From NCBI GenBank assembly GCA_033763555.1, contig JANRKK010000004.1, forward strand, positions 51,406 to 115,405: a stretch of DNA of 64,000 nt, given 5' to 3'. Made by a program: the position numbers and the translations under genes. Source of the stretch: JALYJG01 sp033763555. GTDB lineage: Bacteria; Pseudomonadota; Alphaproteobacteria; UBA9219. The notes below the pieces were generated by a model. That model did not search any database and had not been told where the DNA came from. It worked only from the letters and a program-made list of their open reading frames with translations. This document shows, in pieces, positions 28,734-37,795 of the stretch. Every line of letters starts with the position of its first letter. Position 1 is the stretch's first letter.

Positions 28734-29602
28734 CGCGCTAACTCCTCATAAGGCCGCGGAAGATGCAGGAGAACGCCCGGCATGTCTTCGTATTTTTTGA
28801 TGATGGCGTCCAGTTCACCCGTCGTGAAAAGCTCATCTGTGGCGGTATTAAGAAAACTGACAAGATTCTGTTCACCCCGCGCCACGGGAATTGTATGACC
28901 AAACAATCGTAAAGGACGATCCAGCGGAACAACTTTTAACTTGCCGGAATTATTTTTCATAAACAGCGCGCCGGTCCATGCGTCGGTAAAAGTCACATCG
29001 GCCTTGTTGTTGGCAACATTTGTCAGCAGCATGCTGGCATCACTCAACTGTGGAATGGACAAGATTTTTGCCTGCGGGAAATAGGCAACCGCCAGCTGCG
29101 ATGACATTTCTCCATCCATTGCCGAGATTTGAACGTCAGGAGAATTGATTTTCTCGACCGCACGATCGAACCGGCTGTCGCCGGCGCGGACATAGGCGTT
29201 GATTGGCAGATAATAAACCGGCTTGGTAAAAAGGGTTTCGCGAGCCGTTGTCGCCTTCGGCCATGCGCCGAAACACATCGCATCGATACGTCCGCTGTTC
29301 AGGGCAGCGGGATAATCGCCCCACGGCACTTCCTCAGCCCATTCAATTTTCAACCCGGCATGTTTGGCTACGGCCTCTAAATAATCATGAAAAATTCCGG
29401 AAAGCTCGCCTGTTTTGGCATCTTTGATCAATCCCGGCGCCCAGATGCCATAACCACAGCGCAAAGTGTTGGTCCGCATGACGCGCTCAAATGCGGTTTC
29501 TTTTTTGCCCTCCGAAACGCTGTTGCCCGCCGGGCGCACAAGCACCAGCCCAAGCGCCGCGAGAGCAACCACAAGAGCGAAGGTAGAAAGCTTATTATTC
29601 AT
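28730..29602 (-). CDS. Orphan family-3 solute-binding protein (nuo cassette, third copy)
   Basis: SBP_bac_3 protein of 290 residues. LSTFALVVALAALGLVLV is an N-terminal hydrophobic anchor. ETAFERVMRTNTLRCGYGIW is almost the same as in the neighbouring copy. Cys49 and Cys110 keep the 61-residue spacing. The usual carboxylate-binding Arg is displaced by two positions (Arg121; Thr at the aligned site), so its ligand may differ from that of the other copies. It overlaps both neighbours by ATGA. The C-terminus ends VLLHLPRPYEEL. Confidence 0.85.
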   Translation of the reverse strand: MNNKLSTFALVVALAALGLVLVRPAGNSVSEGKKETAFERVMRTNTLRCGYGIWAPGLIKDAKTGELSGIFHDYLEAVAKHAGLKIEWAEEVPWGDYPAALNSGRIDAMCFGAWPKATTARETLFTKPVYYLPINAYVRAGDSRFDRAVEKINSPDVQISAMDGEMSSQLAVAYFPQAKILSIPQLSDASMLLTNVANNKADVTFTDAWTGALFMKNNSGKLKVVPLDRPLRLFGHTIPVARGEQNLVSFLNTATDELFTTGELDAIIKKYEDMPGVLLHLPRPYEELAR

Positions 29603-30498
29603 TGCGCCTTCCCCGACGTTGAAGACACATAAGTCGACGCAATGCGCAGGAAGGCGCCGGGATATTCCTGATCATATCTACTCATGATCTGCGCGTAGCT
29701 GCCGCTATTCACCAGCTCATTCACCGCGGCGTTCAGCAACTGCTGCAGTTTGAGATCATCGATGCCGACCGCAATCACATTGCCATAGGCACGCAGGGGT
29801 GGCTCAACCCTCAGATAGCGCAGCTGTCCCGGATTGGCCTTTTCATAGGACTGGAACATGATTTTTGGAAACACGACGAAGTCGGTCTTGCGCGTCGTTA
29901 CATGCATCAGGTTATCGGCAGGCGTGCCGAGCGGCGGCAAGGGCATGCCGCGCACCGCCGGAAATTCGTTCTTCACGATGGTTTCGAGCACGTCGCCTTC
30001 GGAATAGGCTGTAGCGTAATCCGCCTTGTTCAAATCGGCGATGCGGATGGTTTGCCCGGCTGGAAACCGCGTATCATCGGCGCGCACCAGCACATCGAAC
30101 GTCCAGAAAGACAGCGGATTGGTATAGGCGAGACGCTTGCCGCGCGCCGCGTCAGCCGCCATGCCGGCGCAGAAGGCGTCGATCTTGCCGCTGCTGATGG
30201 ATTCAGGGATTTGCCCCCAATCCGTTTCGGCCGTCCACTCAATCTTAATGTTGCTGAACCTGCCCATCGCCTCGATCAGCTCAACGAAAAGACCCTCCAT
30301 TTTATTGGTCTCGGCATCCTTATAAACGCCGGGTTTCCATGTGCCGTAGCCACAGCGCAAAGTGTTGCTCTGCATCACGCGTTCGTAGGCAGTTTCTTTC
30401 TTACTTTCGCCGCCCGATGTGGGTGCATGCCGCGACATAACAAGCGCCAGAGCTACCGCCGCAAGAACCAGAGCGATCCAGGAGATTGTTTTGCTCAC
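29599..30498 (-). CDS. Orphan family-3 solute-binding protein (nuo cassette, second copy)
   Basis: SBP_bac_3 protein of 299 residues. The N-terminal anchor ISWIALVLAAVALALVMS closely matches that of the next copy upstream, and the underlying DNA is still similar there. ETAYERVMQSNTLRCGYGTW opens the domain; Cys49 and Cys110 keep the 61-residue spacing, and Arg119 is at the carboxylate-binding position. The central lobe has diverged strongly from the other copies (ADLNKADYATAYSEGD), so the ligand is probably different. It overlaps both neighbours by ATGA. Confidence 0.85.
   Translation of the reverse strand: MSKTISWIALVLAAVALALVMSRHAPTSGGESKKETAYERVMQSNTLRCGYGTWKPGVYKDAETNKMEGLFVELIEAMGRFSNIKIEWTAETDWGQIPESISSGKIDAFCAGMAADAARGKRLAYTNPLSFWTFDVLVRADDTRFPAGQTIRIADLNKADYATAYSEGDVLETIVKNEFPAVRGMPLPPLGTPADNLMHVTTRKTDFVVFPKIMFQSYEKANPGQLRYLRVEPPLRAYGNVIAVGIDDLKLQQLLNAAVNELVNSGSYAQIMSRYDQEYPGAFLRIASTYVSSTSGKAQ
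30416..30480 (-). repeat. Direct repeat copy 1 in SBP anchor region
   Basis: These 65 bases, encoding the membrane anchor of the second SBP copy, align without gaps to 31291-31355 with about 11 mismatches. The similarity marks the two genes as products of a tandem duplication or of local gene conversion. Confidence 0.6.
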
Positions 30499-31373
30499 CT
30501 TGCCCCCTCCAATCCTGAGGATGCATAGGGAACTGCAACGCGCAAGAAAGTCCCGGGCGCTGGCTCATATTTATCAAGAATGCGGTCGATAACGCCGTCA
30601 TAAAGCAACTCACTTGTTGCCGTATTCAGCATTTGCTGCAAACGATATTCACCTGCCGCGAAGCTGATATTGGTTGGAATCAAACGAACGGGCGGGCCAT
30701 CAACCTTACGGAGCTTTCCCGGATTACTGTTCATAAAAGCCTGAAAGGTTGGATAATCCAGAAAGGTAACATCGGCCTTGTTGCCCATAATTTCGAGCAA
30801 AGCGTTTGTTAATGGAACACCATTGGCCAGTCCAACATAGGTGGAATTCGGAAAGCGCCGTTCACGGATAAGGGAATTCGTGCCGCCATCATGGCCTGCG
30901 ATACGGACTGACGCGTTGTTCATAGCGGCATAATTATTATCGAAACGGCGATCGTCAGAGCGAACAGCGCCATAAAAAGGGAAATAATAAATCGGCGTGG
31001 AATATTCGACCTGCTTGCCGCGAAGGGCATTTGGCCAGCCACCGGAACACTCAAGATCATAACGGCCATTCTGAAGGTCCTGAAGGTAGGTGGCGAGGTT
31101 CATCTCTTCCTGCCACACCACTTTAAGATGGAGCGCATCACCGAGCGCCTGAAGATAGTCCGCCATGACACCGGACATGGTCCCGGTATTGGGGTCTTTC
31201 ATCAATGTCGCGGGTGACAACAGATAACCGCAGCGGATCGTACCCGTGCGCATAATATGCTCAAACGCGGTTTCTTTCTTTTCGCCATCCGATGTGGGTG
31301 CGCGCCCTGACACAACAAGCGCCAGCGCAACTGCCGCAAGAACGAAAGCGAGCCATGACAGTTTATCGCGCAT
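30495..31373 (-). CDS. Orphan family-3 solute-binding protein (nuo cassette, first copy)
   Basis: SBP_bac_3 protein of 292 residues, first of the four copies. The anchor LSWLAFVLAAVALALVVS is followed by ETAFEHIMRTGTIRCGY and KDPNTGTMSG. Cys48 and Cys109 keep the 61-residue spacing and Arg118 is at the carboxylate-binding position. Its ATG shares one base with the nuoL stop (TGATG), and its stop overlaps the next copy, so the cassette is fused into the nuo transcript without added spacer. No attachment sites or transposase are visible at the junction. Function inside the nuo operon is unknown. Confidence 0.85.
   Translation of the reverse strand: MRDKLSWLAFVLAAVALALVVSGRAPTSDGEKKETAFEHIMRTGTIRCGYLLSPATLMKDPNTGTMSGVMADYLQALGDALHLKVVWQEEMNLATYLQDLQNGRYDLECSGGWPNALRGKQVEYSTPIYYFPFYGAVRSDDRRFDNNYAAMNNASVRIAGHDGGTNSLIRERRFPNSTYVGLANGVPLTNALLEIMGNKADVTFLDYPTFQAFMNSNPGKLRKVDGPPVRLIPTNISFAAGEYRLQQMLNTATSELLYDGVIDRILDKYEPAPGTFLRVAVPYASSGLEGAR
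31291..31355 (-). repeat. Direct repeat copy 2 in SBP anchor region
   Basis: Partner of the repeat at 30416-30480, encoding the membrane anchor of the first SBP copy. About 54 of 65 aligned positions agree by eye, while the rest of the two genes has diverged much further. Confidence 0.6.
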
Positions 31374-33325
31374 CAGCCCCTCACCCAGAACCAGGTTACG
31401 AAGGCGGCGAGGCCGATGACCATCGAGAAAGCGTAGTGATAGACATAGCCGGTCTGCCAGCGGGCGAGGCGCTCCGCCACGCGCGAGGCCAGCCGCGCCG
31501 CGCCGTCCGGGCCATAAGCGTCGATGATGCCGTCATCGCCTTTTTTCCAGAAACTCACGCCAAGCCGTTGCGCGCCGCGCACGAAAATCGCGTCATAGAT
31601 TTCATCGAAATAATATTTATTGAAGACAAGGCGATAGAGCCCACCCGCTGCGCGCGCCGTTTTGCCGGGCAGATCGGTTTTCAACGCGTAGAAGATATAG
31701 GCAAGCGCGATGCCGGAAACAGCCAGCACCAGCGGCAGCAATTTCTGCCATTCCGGCAGATGATGCGCGGCCTCAATCGGATCATGCTGCGGCAGAACGA
31801 ACAGCGCCCGGCCCCAGAAAGCCGCGCGCCCCTCACCGCCGAACCAGTCCCACGCATACCAGCCCGCAAAAATCGCGCCGAGCGCCAATGGCATCAGCGG
31901 CCCCAGCATAATCCACGGCGATTCATGCGCATGTTCCATTGCGTGATGATCGCCGCGCGGCTTGCCGTGGAAGGTCAAGAGAATGAGCCGCCAGGAATAA
32001 AAGGCGGTCATGAAGGCCGCAAGAATACCGATGGTATAAGCCATCGTGCCATACCATGTGCCGCGCGCCAGCGCCGCTTCGAGGATCAGATCCTTGGAAT
32101 AAAACCCGGCCATGCCGAACACATGCGTAATGCCGATGCCTGCGAGCGCCAGCGAACCAATCCACATCAACACATAGGTGACGGGCGCCTTGCGCCATAA
32201 CCCGCCCATGCGGCGCATATCCTGCTCACCCGACAGCGCGTGGATGACCGAACCCGCACCGAGGAACAGCAGCGCCTTGAAAAACGCGTGAGTCATCAGA
32301 TGGAAAATCGCCGCCGAATAGGCCGACACGCCGAGCGCAAAAAACATGTAGCCCAGCTGGCTCATCGTCGAATAGGCGATGACGCGCTTGATGTCGAACT
32401 GCGTCAGGCCAATACTGGCAGCCACGATGGCCGTGAGCGCGCCTACAACTGCTACGACCATCAGCGCCGTCGGTGCATATTCGAACAAAGGCGACAAACG
32501 CGCGATCATGAAAACGCCTGCCGTCACCATCGTCGCGGCGTGGATAAGGGCGGAAACCGGCGTCGGGCCCTCCATCGCGTCCGGCAGCCAAGTGTGCAAC
32601 CCCAGCTGCGCCGACTTGCCCATCGCACCCACGAACAGCAGCAGGCAGACAGTCGTCAGTGCCGGAAGCTCACGACCCAGGAACATGAAATTCAGATTGG
32701 CGAGCTCCGAGGCCTTGGCGAACATCGGCGTGAATTCGACCGAATTGAAAATCAGAAAACAGCCGAAGATGCCCAGCGCGAACCCGAAATCGCCGACACG
32801 GTTGACGAGGAAGGCCTTGATCGCGGCTTTGTTCGCACTGTCGCGCTCATACCAGAAATTGATGAGGAGATAGGAGCAGAGGCCGACGCCTTCCCACCCG
32901 AAAAACATCTGCAGCAGATTGTCCGACGTCACAAGCATCAGCATGCAGAAGGTGAAGAGGCTGAGATAGGCCATGAAACGCGGGATGGATTTATCTTCCG
33001 ACATATAGCCGACGGAATAGATATGCACCATTGCCGACACACCATTTACCACCACCAGCATGACGGCGGTGAGTGTATCGATATGCAGCCCCCAATGGAC
33101 CGTAAAAGCGCCGGATTCAATCCATGTCGCCAGCGTGCGGTTGATAACCGCACCATGCAGCGCGACATCGCTGAAAAGTTTTATGGACGCGGCTGCGGCA
33201 ATGAGGAGCGCACCGCAGGTCACAAGCTGGAAAGCACGATCACCGATTTTGCGGCCGAACAACCCGGCGATGACCGCGCCCAACAGCGGCAGGAAAACGG
33301 CAAGAATATCAAGGGGAAGCGCCAT
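31373..33325 (-). CDS. nuoL: NADH-quinone oxidoreductase subunit L
   Basis: Largest antiporter-like subunit of complex I, 650 residues, with the long C-terminal lateral helix. Conserved segments include FFGWEGVGLCSYLLINFWY, SAQLGLHTWLPDAMEGPTPVSALIHAATMV and FDIKRVIAYSTMSQLGYMF, containing the Lys/His/Glu residues of the proton path. It is separated from nuoK by three bases and overlaps the first SBP copy by one base. In typical operons nuoM would follow. Confidence 0.97.
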   Translation of the reverse strand: MALPLDILAVFLPLLGAVIAGLFGRKIGDRAFQLVTCGALLIAAAASIKLFSDVALHGAVINRTLATWIESGAFTVHWGLHIDTLTAVMLVVVNGVSAMVHIYSVGYMSEDKSIPRFMAYLSLFTFCMLMLVTSDNLLQMFFGWEGVGLCSYLLINFWYERDSANKAAIKAFLVNRVGDFGFALGIFGCFLIFNSVEFTPMFAKASELANLNFMFLGRELPALTTVCLLLFVGAMGKSAQLGLHTWLPDAMEGPTPVSALIHAATMVTAGVFMIARLSPLFEYAPTALMVVAVVGALTAIVAASIGLTQFDIKRVIAYSTMSQLGYMFFALGVSAYSAAIFHLMTHAFFKALLFLGAGSVIHALSGEQDMRRMGGLWRKAPVTYVLMWIGSLALAGIGITHVFGMAGFYSKDLILEAALARGTWYGTMAYTIGILAAFMTAFYSWRLILLTFHGKPRGDHHAMEHAHESPWIMLGPLMPLALGAIFAGWYAWDWFGGEGRAAFWGRALFVLPQHDPIEAAHHLPEWQKLLPLVLAVSGIALAYIFYALKTDLPGKTARAAGGLYRLVFNKYYFDEIYDAIFVRGAQRLGVSFWKKGDDGIIDAYGPDGAARLASRVAERLARWQTGYVYHYAFSMVIGLAAFVTWFWVRG

Positions 33326-33328
33326 ATT

Positions 33329-33637
33329 TCAGCCCTTCATCAGATGAATATCGTCAACCGCGATGGAGCCGCGGTTGCGGAAATAAACAACAAGGATGGC
33401 AAGGCCGATGGCCGCTTCGGCCGCGGCGACCGTCAGGACGATCATCGTGAAAATTTGCCCGACCAGATTATGCTGGAACACCGAGAAGGCAACAAAATTG
33501 ATATTCACCGCCAGCAGCATCAGCTCGATGGACATCAAAATGACAATCACATTCTTGCGGTTGATAAAGATGCCCAGAATACCGACGGTGAAAAGGATAG
33601 CGGCAACAACGAGGAAATGGGAAAGGCCGATACTCAT
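33329..33637 (-). CDS. nuoK: NADH-quinone oxidoreductase subunit K
   Basis: Small membrane subunit of complex I, 102 residues with three transmembrane helices. Conserved Glu residues sit in MSIELMLLAVNINFVAF and in the last helix (AAAEAAIGLAILVVYFR). The start MSIGLSHFLVVAAILF is typical. Overlaps nuoJ by ATGA. Confidence 0.96.
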   Translation of the reverse strand: MSIGLSHFLVVAAILFTVGILGIFINRKNVIVILMSIELMLLAVNINFVAFSVFQHNLVGQIFTMIVLTVAAAEAAIGLAILVVYFRNRGSIAVDDIHLMKG

Positions 33638-34245
33638 AATACGCCCTTTCCGCTTTCGACTTTCACAACCTCAATGACGTCAGTGATTTTGCGATCCAGC
33701 TGCCGTTCGATATTCTGGCGGCGGGCGTCTTTGCGCTCACGCAACGTCAGGACAATCGCACCGATCATGGCGACCAGCAGGATGATGCCGGAAACCTGAA
33801 ACGGATAGAAATAATCGGTGTAGAGAACCTGGCCCAGGGCACGGGTATTTTCCGCCGTGTCGGCAAGCTGATCAACCGACACCGCACCGGGAGCAAAAAT
33901 CCAGCCGCAGGCCATGACGATCAGCTCGAGCACCAGCACGCCGCCGACGGCGATGCCGATGGGCAGATAGCGCGCAAAGCCGCGCCGCAATTCGCGGAAA
34001 TCGATGTCCAGCATCATGACGACGAACAGGAACAGCACGGCAACCGCGCCCACATAGACGATAACGAGAATGAAGGCGATGAACTCCGCTCCCAAAATCA
34101 GGAACAGACCCGCCGCATTGAAAAAACATAAAATCAAGAACAGAACCGCATGCACTGGGTTGCGCGACACAACCACCGCCGTGGCCGAGCCGAGCAGCAC
34201 GGCAGAGAACAGATAAAACAATGCGGGCTGCAGCAAAGCGGTCAT
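33634..34245 (-). CDS. nuoJ: NADH-quinone oxidoreductase subunit J
   Basis: Membrane subunit of complex I, 203 residues with five predicted helices. NPVHAVLFLILCFFNAAGLFLILGAEF and IVYVGAVAVLFLFVVMML carry the family signature, including the flexible helix 3 region. The hydrophilic C-terminal tail (RKDARRQNIERQLDRK) is as in alphaproteobacteria. Overlaps nuoI and nuoK by four bases. Confidence 0.96.
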   Translation of the reverse strand: MTALLQPALFYLFSAVLLGSATAVVVSRNPVHAVLFLILCFFNAAGLFLILGAEFIAFILVIVYVGAVAVLFLFVVMMLDIDFRELRRGFARYLPIGIAVGGVLVLELIVMACGWIFAPGAVSVDQLADTAENTRALGQVLYTDYFYPFQVSGIILLVAMIGAIVLTLRERKDARRQNIERQLDRKITDVIEVVKVESGKGVL

Positions 34246-34727
34246 TTGTACCTCGCATCGGCGGCCAGATTGGCGGCGATCAGGGCTTCCCAGCGGTCGC
34301 CATTCGCCAGCAGGCGCTCCTTGTTATAAAGAAGCTCTTCATGCGTTTCGGTCGAATATTCAAAATTCGGCCCTTCGACGATGGCATCGACCGGGCAGGC
34401 TTCCTGACACAGTCCGCAATAGATGCATTTGGTCATATCGATGTCGTAGCGCGTGGTGCGGCGGCTGCCATCCTCACGCGCTTCGGCTTCTATGGTGATA
34501 GCCTGCGCCGGGCAGATCGCTTCGCACAGCTTGCAGGCGATACAGCGTTCCTCGCCGTTCGCATAGCGCCGCAACGCATGTTCGCCGCGGAAACGCGGGC
34601 TCAGCGGGCCTTTTTCATAAGGGTAATTCAGTGTCACCTTGCGCTTGAACATATAGAAGAAGGTCAAGGCGTAGCCGCGCGCGATTTCATAAAGGAACAG
34701 GCGTTTGAAGGGTTTCATTGAAACCAT
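34242..34727 (-). CDS. nuoI: NADH-quinone oxidoreductase subunit I
   Basis: Peripheral subunit carrying two [4Fe-4S] clusters (N6a, N6b). The two ferredoxin motifs are CIACKLCEAICPAQAI and CIYCGLCQEACPVDAI, with all eight Cys present. At 161 residues it has the standard alphaproteobacterial size. The ATG at 34727 shares one base with the nuoH stop; Met4 (34718) is an alternative. Confidence 0.97.
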   Translation of the reverse strand: MVSMKPFKRLFLYEIARGYALTFFYMFKRKVTLNYPYEKGPLSPRFRGEHALRRYANGEERCIACKLCEAICPAQAITIEAEAREDGSRRTTRYDIDMTKCIYCGLCQEACPVDAIVEGPNFEYSTETHEELLYNKERLLANGDRWEALIAANLAADARYK

Positions 34728-35743
34728 CAGAACCCTCCCTTGGGGAGTTTATCGAAGGCGATGAGGTAACCCGCCGTCACAACAACCCATAAAAGCGAAA
34801 AAGGTAGAAAGAATTTCCAGCCGATACGCATCAGCTGGTCATAGCGGTAGCGCGGCAGCGTCGCGCGCGTCCAGAGAAAGACAAACAGGCAGAAGGCGAT
34901 CTTGGCCGCAAACCAGACAAAGCCGGGAATGAAGTCCAGCGAATGATGCAGGGGCAGCCAGCCGCCGAGGAACAAAATCGACGTCATGGCACTGAGCAAA
35001 ATCATGTTGCCATATTCGCCGAGGAAGAAGAGTGCAAAGCTCATCGACGAATATTCCGTGTTGAACCCACCGACCAGCTCGGTCTCGCCTTCCGGCAAAT
35101 CGAAGGGGTGGCGATTGGTTTCAGCAAGCGCGGAAATAAAAAACACGATGAACATCGGGAACAGCAGCGAGAAGGCAAACCAGCCATCCCTCTGCGCTTC
35201 GACAATCTTCGACAGGTTCAGCGAACCAGCGAAAAGCAAAACCGTGATGATAACAAGGCCGATGGAGACTTCGTAGGACACCATCTGCGCCGCCGAGCGC
35301 AGCCCGCCAAGGAAAGCATATTTGGAATTTGACGCCCATCCGGCGATAATGATGCCGTAAACGCTGAGTGATGAAATGGCAAACAGATACAGCACGCCAA
35401 CATTGATATTCGCCAGTACCATGCCCGCCTGAAAGGGGATAACTGCCCAGGCCGACAGAGCCAGAAAGAAAGTCAGCATCGGCGCCATTAGAAACAGCGC
35501 CATGTTTGCACCGCTGGGGATAATAGTTTCCTTGCCCAGCAGCTTGATGCCGTCAGCGATAGGTTGCAACAGCCCGAGTGGACCGACGACATTCGGCCCC
35601 CTGCGCATTTGCATCGCTGCCATCACTTTACGCTCGGCATAGGTGAGATAGGCAATGGCAACCAGAAGGCCGACGATCATGACGACCGCCTTAAGCAGGA
35701 TAATGAGGGCAGGAAGGCCAATATCGTTCCAGAATTCGCTCAT
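34727..35743 (-). CDS. nuoH: NADH-quinone oxidoreductase subunit H
   Basis: Membrane subunit at the quinone-binding junction of complex I, 338 residues with eight transmembrane segments. The signature YAERKVMAAMQMRRGPN and the acidic loop ETNRHPFDLPEGETELVGG are present. The start at 35743 (MSEFWNDIG) overlaps the nuoG stop by ATGA; the open frame further upstream lies inside nuoG and is not used. Confidence 0.96.
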   Translation of the reverse strand: MSEFWNDIGLPALIILLKAVVMIVGLLVAIAYLTYAERKVMAAMQMRRGPNVVGPLGLLQPIADGIKLLGKETIIPSGANMALFLMAPMLTFFLALSAWAVIPFQAGMVLANINVGVLYLFAISSLSVYGIIIAGWASNSKYAFLGGLRSAAQMVSYEVSIGLVIITVLLFAGSLNLSKIVEAQRDGWFAFSLLFPMFIVFFISALAETNRHPFDLPEGETELVGGFNTEYSSMSFALFFLGEYGNMILLSAMTSILFLGGWLPLHHSLDFIPGFVWFAAKIAFCLFVFLWTRATLPRYRYDQLMRIGWKFFLPFSLLWVVVTAGYLIAFDKLPKGGF

Positions 35744-37794
35744 GCCGCCGCCTTTTTGGTCAGAGGCAGGATCTCCTCGGTGCATTTCGCCATCGTCACC
35801 GAGGCGCGGGAAATCGGGTCGGTCATGTAGAAATTCTCGATCACCGGCGCAAAGGGTTTCGCCGATAATTCGCCCTTCTTGCCGAAGGTTTTCCACTCCG
35901 CTTTCAAGCGATGGCCCATTTCCATGAGGACCGGTGTTGCCTGCGTCAGCTTTACGCGCAGCTGCATCAGCGTGTCGAATGGTAGTTTCTTGCCGATAGT
36001 TTCGGAAAAGGCGCGGATGATGGCCCAGTCTTCCTTTGCCTCACCGGGCGGGAAAGCAGCCTGCAAGGCCATTTGCGGGCGGCCTTCGGTATTCACATAG
36101 ATCGCGTTCTTTTCGGTGTAGGCGGCCCCCGGCAGAACAACATCGGCAATATGCGCCCCGGCATCACCGTGGTGGCCTTGATAAACAACGAAGCTCTTGT
36201 TCAGGTGTTTCATGTCCAGCTCATCCGCGCCGAGTAGCCAGACAATATCCATCTTTCCTGTTTCAGCAGCTTCCAAGATACCGCGCGTGCCCAATCCATT
36301 CGTCTGCGGCAGGAAACCGATATCAATGCCACCCACGCGCGAAGCTGCCAGTTGCAGCACATTAAAGCCGTTCCATTCTGGCTGAATCATATTGAACGCC
36401 TCAGCCAGTTCGCGCGCCGCCGCGAGCAATGCATTGCCGTCAGGCCTTGCCAAAGCCCCTGCTCCAACAATTACCATCGGCTTTTTGGCGTTTTTCAGGA
36501 TGGTGGCGAAATCATTTTTGCCTGCAATCAGGTCAGCAATAGCCTGCGGCGTGTCGCCGAGATGGCGGTAGGGATAACCAAGATCAATTTTCGCGCCGAT
36601 CATACCGACACGCATGCCGCCGCGCAGCCAGCGCTTGCGGATACGCGCATTCACCAGCGTGCCCTCATGGCGCGGATTGGTACCGATCAGAAGAACGACG
36701 TCCGCCTCGTCAATTCCAGCGATGCCGCTATTCATGACATAGGCGGCGCGGGTGGAAATATCATAATCCGCGCTGTCCTGGCGGCAATCCATATTCGGCG
36801 AACCAATCGCCTGCATCAGCGACTTCAGCGCGAACATGCTTTCGCAATCCGCCAGATCTCCGGCGATGGCTGCGACTCGTCCCGGCGATGTCTCTTTCAG
36901 GCGCGCGGCAATGGCCGCAAAAGCTTCATTCCAGGATGCCGGACGCAACTTTCCTTCACGCCGGACATAGGGACGGTCAAGACGTTGGCGCTTCAGCCCG
37001 TCACAGGCAAAGCGCGTTTTGTCGTTGATCCATTCCTCATTAATGTCTTCGTTGAGGCGCGGCAGGATGCGCATGACTTCATTGCCGCGCACATCGACGC
37101 GGATGTTGCAGCCGACGGCATCCAGCACATCGATGGTTTCGGTTTTCTGCAACTCCCATGGCCGCACATGAAAGGCCAGCGGCTTGTTGGTCAGCGCGCC
37201 GACCGGGCAGATGTCGATCAAGTTGCCGGACAGTTCCGAACTCAGCGAGCGCGTTATATAGGTGGTGATTTCCATATCTTCGCCGCGATGTACGGCGCCA
37301 AGCTCAGGCGTTCCGGCGATTTCCTCGGCGAAGCGAACGCAGCGCGTGCAATGGATGCAGCGCGTCATCACCGTCTTGACCAGCGGGCCAAGCTCCTTGT
37401 CCGTCACAGCGCGTTTGTGCTCGGTGTAGCGGCTGCGGTCGAAGCCATAGCCCATCGCCTGATCCTGCAGATCGCACTCGCCACCCTGATCGCAGATCGG
37501 GCAATCCAGCGGATGGTTGATCAGCAGCATTTCCATCACGCCCTTGCGCGCTTTGTGCACCATGGGGCTGTCGGTATGCACAGCCATGCCATCGCCGCAG
37601 GGCATGGCGCAGCTGGCAACGGGCTTCGGTGTCTTTTCAATTTCCACAAGGCACATGCGGCAGTTTGCCGGAACGCTTAGCTTGTCGTGGTAGCAGAAAC
37701 GCGGAATTTCGATGCCCAATTGTTCGCAGGCCTGCAGCACCGACGTACCCGGCGCGACTTCCAACTCGGTTCCGTTGATGGTGAGTTTGGGCAT
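35740..37794 (-). CDS. nuoG: NADH-quinone oxidoreductase subunit G
   Basis: Large iron-sulfur subunit of the hydrophilic arm, 684 residues. The N-terminal [2Fe-2S] domain has RFCYHDKLSVPANCRMC; the following His-Cys cluster region has CPICDQGGECDLQDQAMGYG, and a [4Fe-4S] motif CIHCTRCVRF follows. The C-terminal two thirds is a molybdopterin-oxidoreductase-like domain without cofactor residues, as in other complex I proteins. The start MPKLTINGTELEV at 37794 is one base after nuoF. Confidence 0.96.
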   Translation of the reverse strand: MPKLTINGTELEVAPGTSVLQACEQLGIEIPRFCYHDKLSVPANCRMCLVEIEKTPKPVASCAMPCGDGMAVHTDSPMVHKARKGVMEMLLINHPLDCPICDQGGECDLQDQAMGYGFDRSRYTEHKRAVTDKELGPLVKTVMTRCIHCTRCVRFAEEIAGTPELGAVHRGEDMEITTYITRSLSSELSGNLIDICPVGALTNKPLAFHVRPWELQKTETIDVLDAVGCNIRVDVRGNEVMRILPRLNEDINEEWINDKTRFACDGLKRQRLDRPYVRREGKLRPASWNEAFAAIAARLKETSPGRVAAIAGDLADCESMFALKSLMQAIGSPNMDCRQDSADYDISTRAAYVMNSGIAGIDEADVVLLIGTNPRHEGTLVNARIRKRWLRGGMRVGMIGAKIDLGYPYRHLGDTPQAIADLIAGKNDFATILKNAKKPMVIVGAGALARPDGNALLAAARELAEAFNMIQPEWNGFNVLQLAASRVGGIDIGFLPQTNGLGTRGILEAAETGKMDIVWLLGADELDMKHLNKSFVVYQGHHGDAGAHIADVVLPGAAYTEKNAIYVNTEGRPQMALQAAFPPGEAKEDWAIIRAFSETIGKKLPFDTLMQLRVKLTQATPVLMEMGHRLKAEWKTFGKKGELSAKPFAPVIENFYMTDPISRASVTMAKCTEEILPLTKKAAA

Positions 37795-37795
37795 A

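Noticed and set aside
32240..33799. 519-codon antisense open frame opposite nuoL, nuoK and nuoJ
   Set aside because: The product is rich in Arg, His, Gln and Asp as expected from reading membrane-protein codons in reverse; the sense strand encodes clear nuo genes.
36352..37680. Antisense open frame opposite nuoG
   Set aside because: It mirrors the conserved iron-sulfur region of nuoG and has no independent support.
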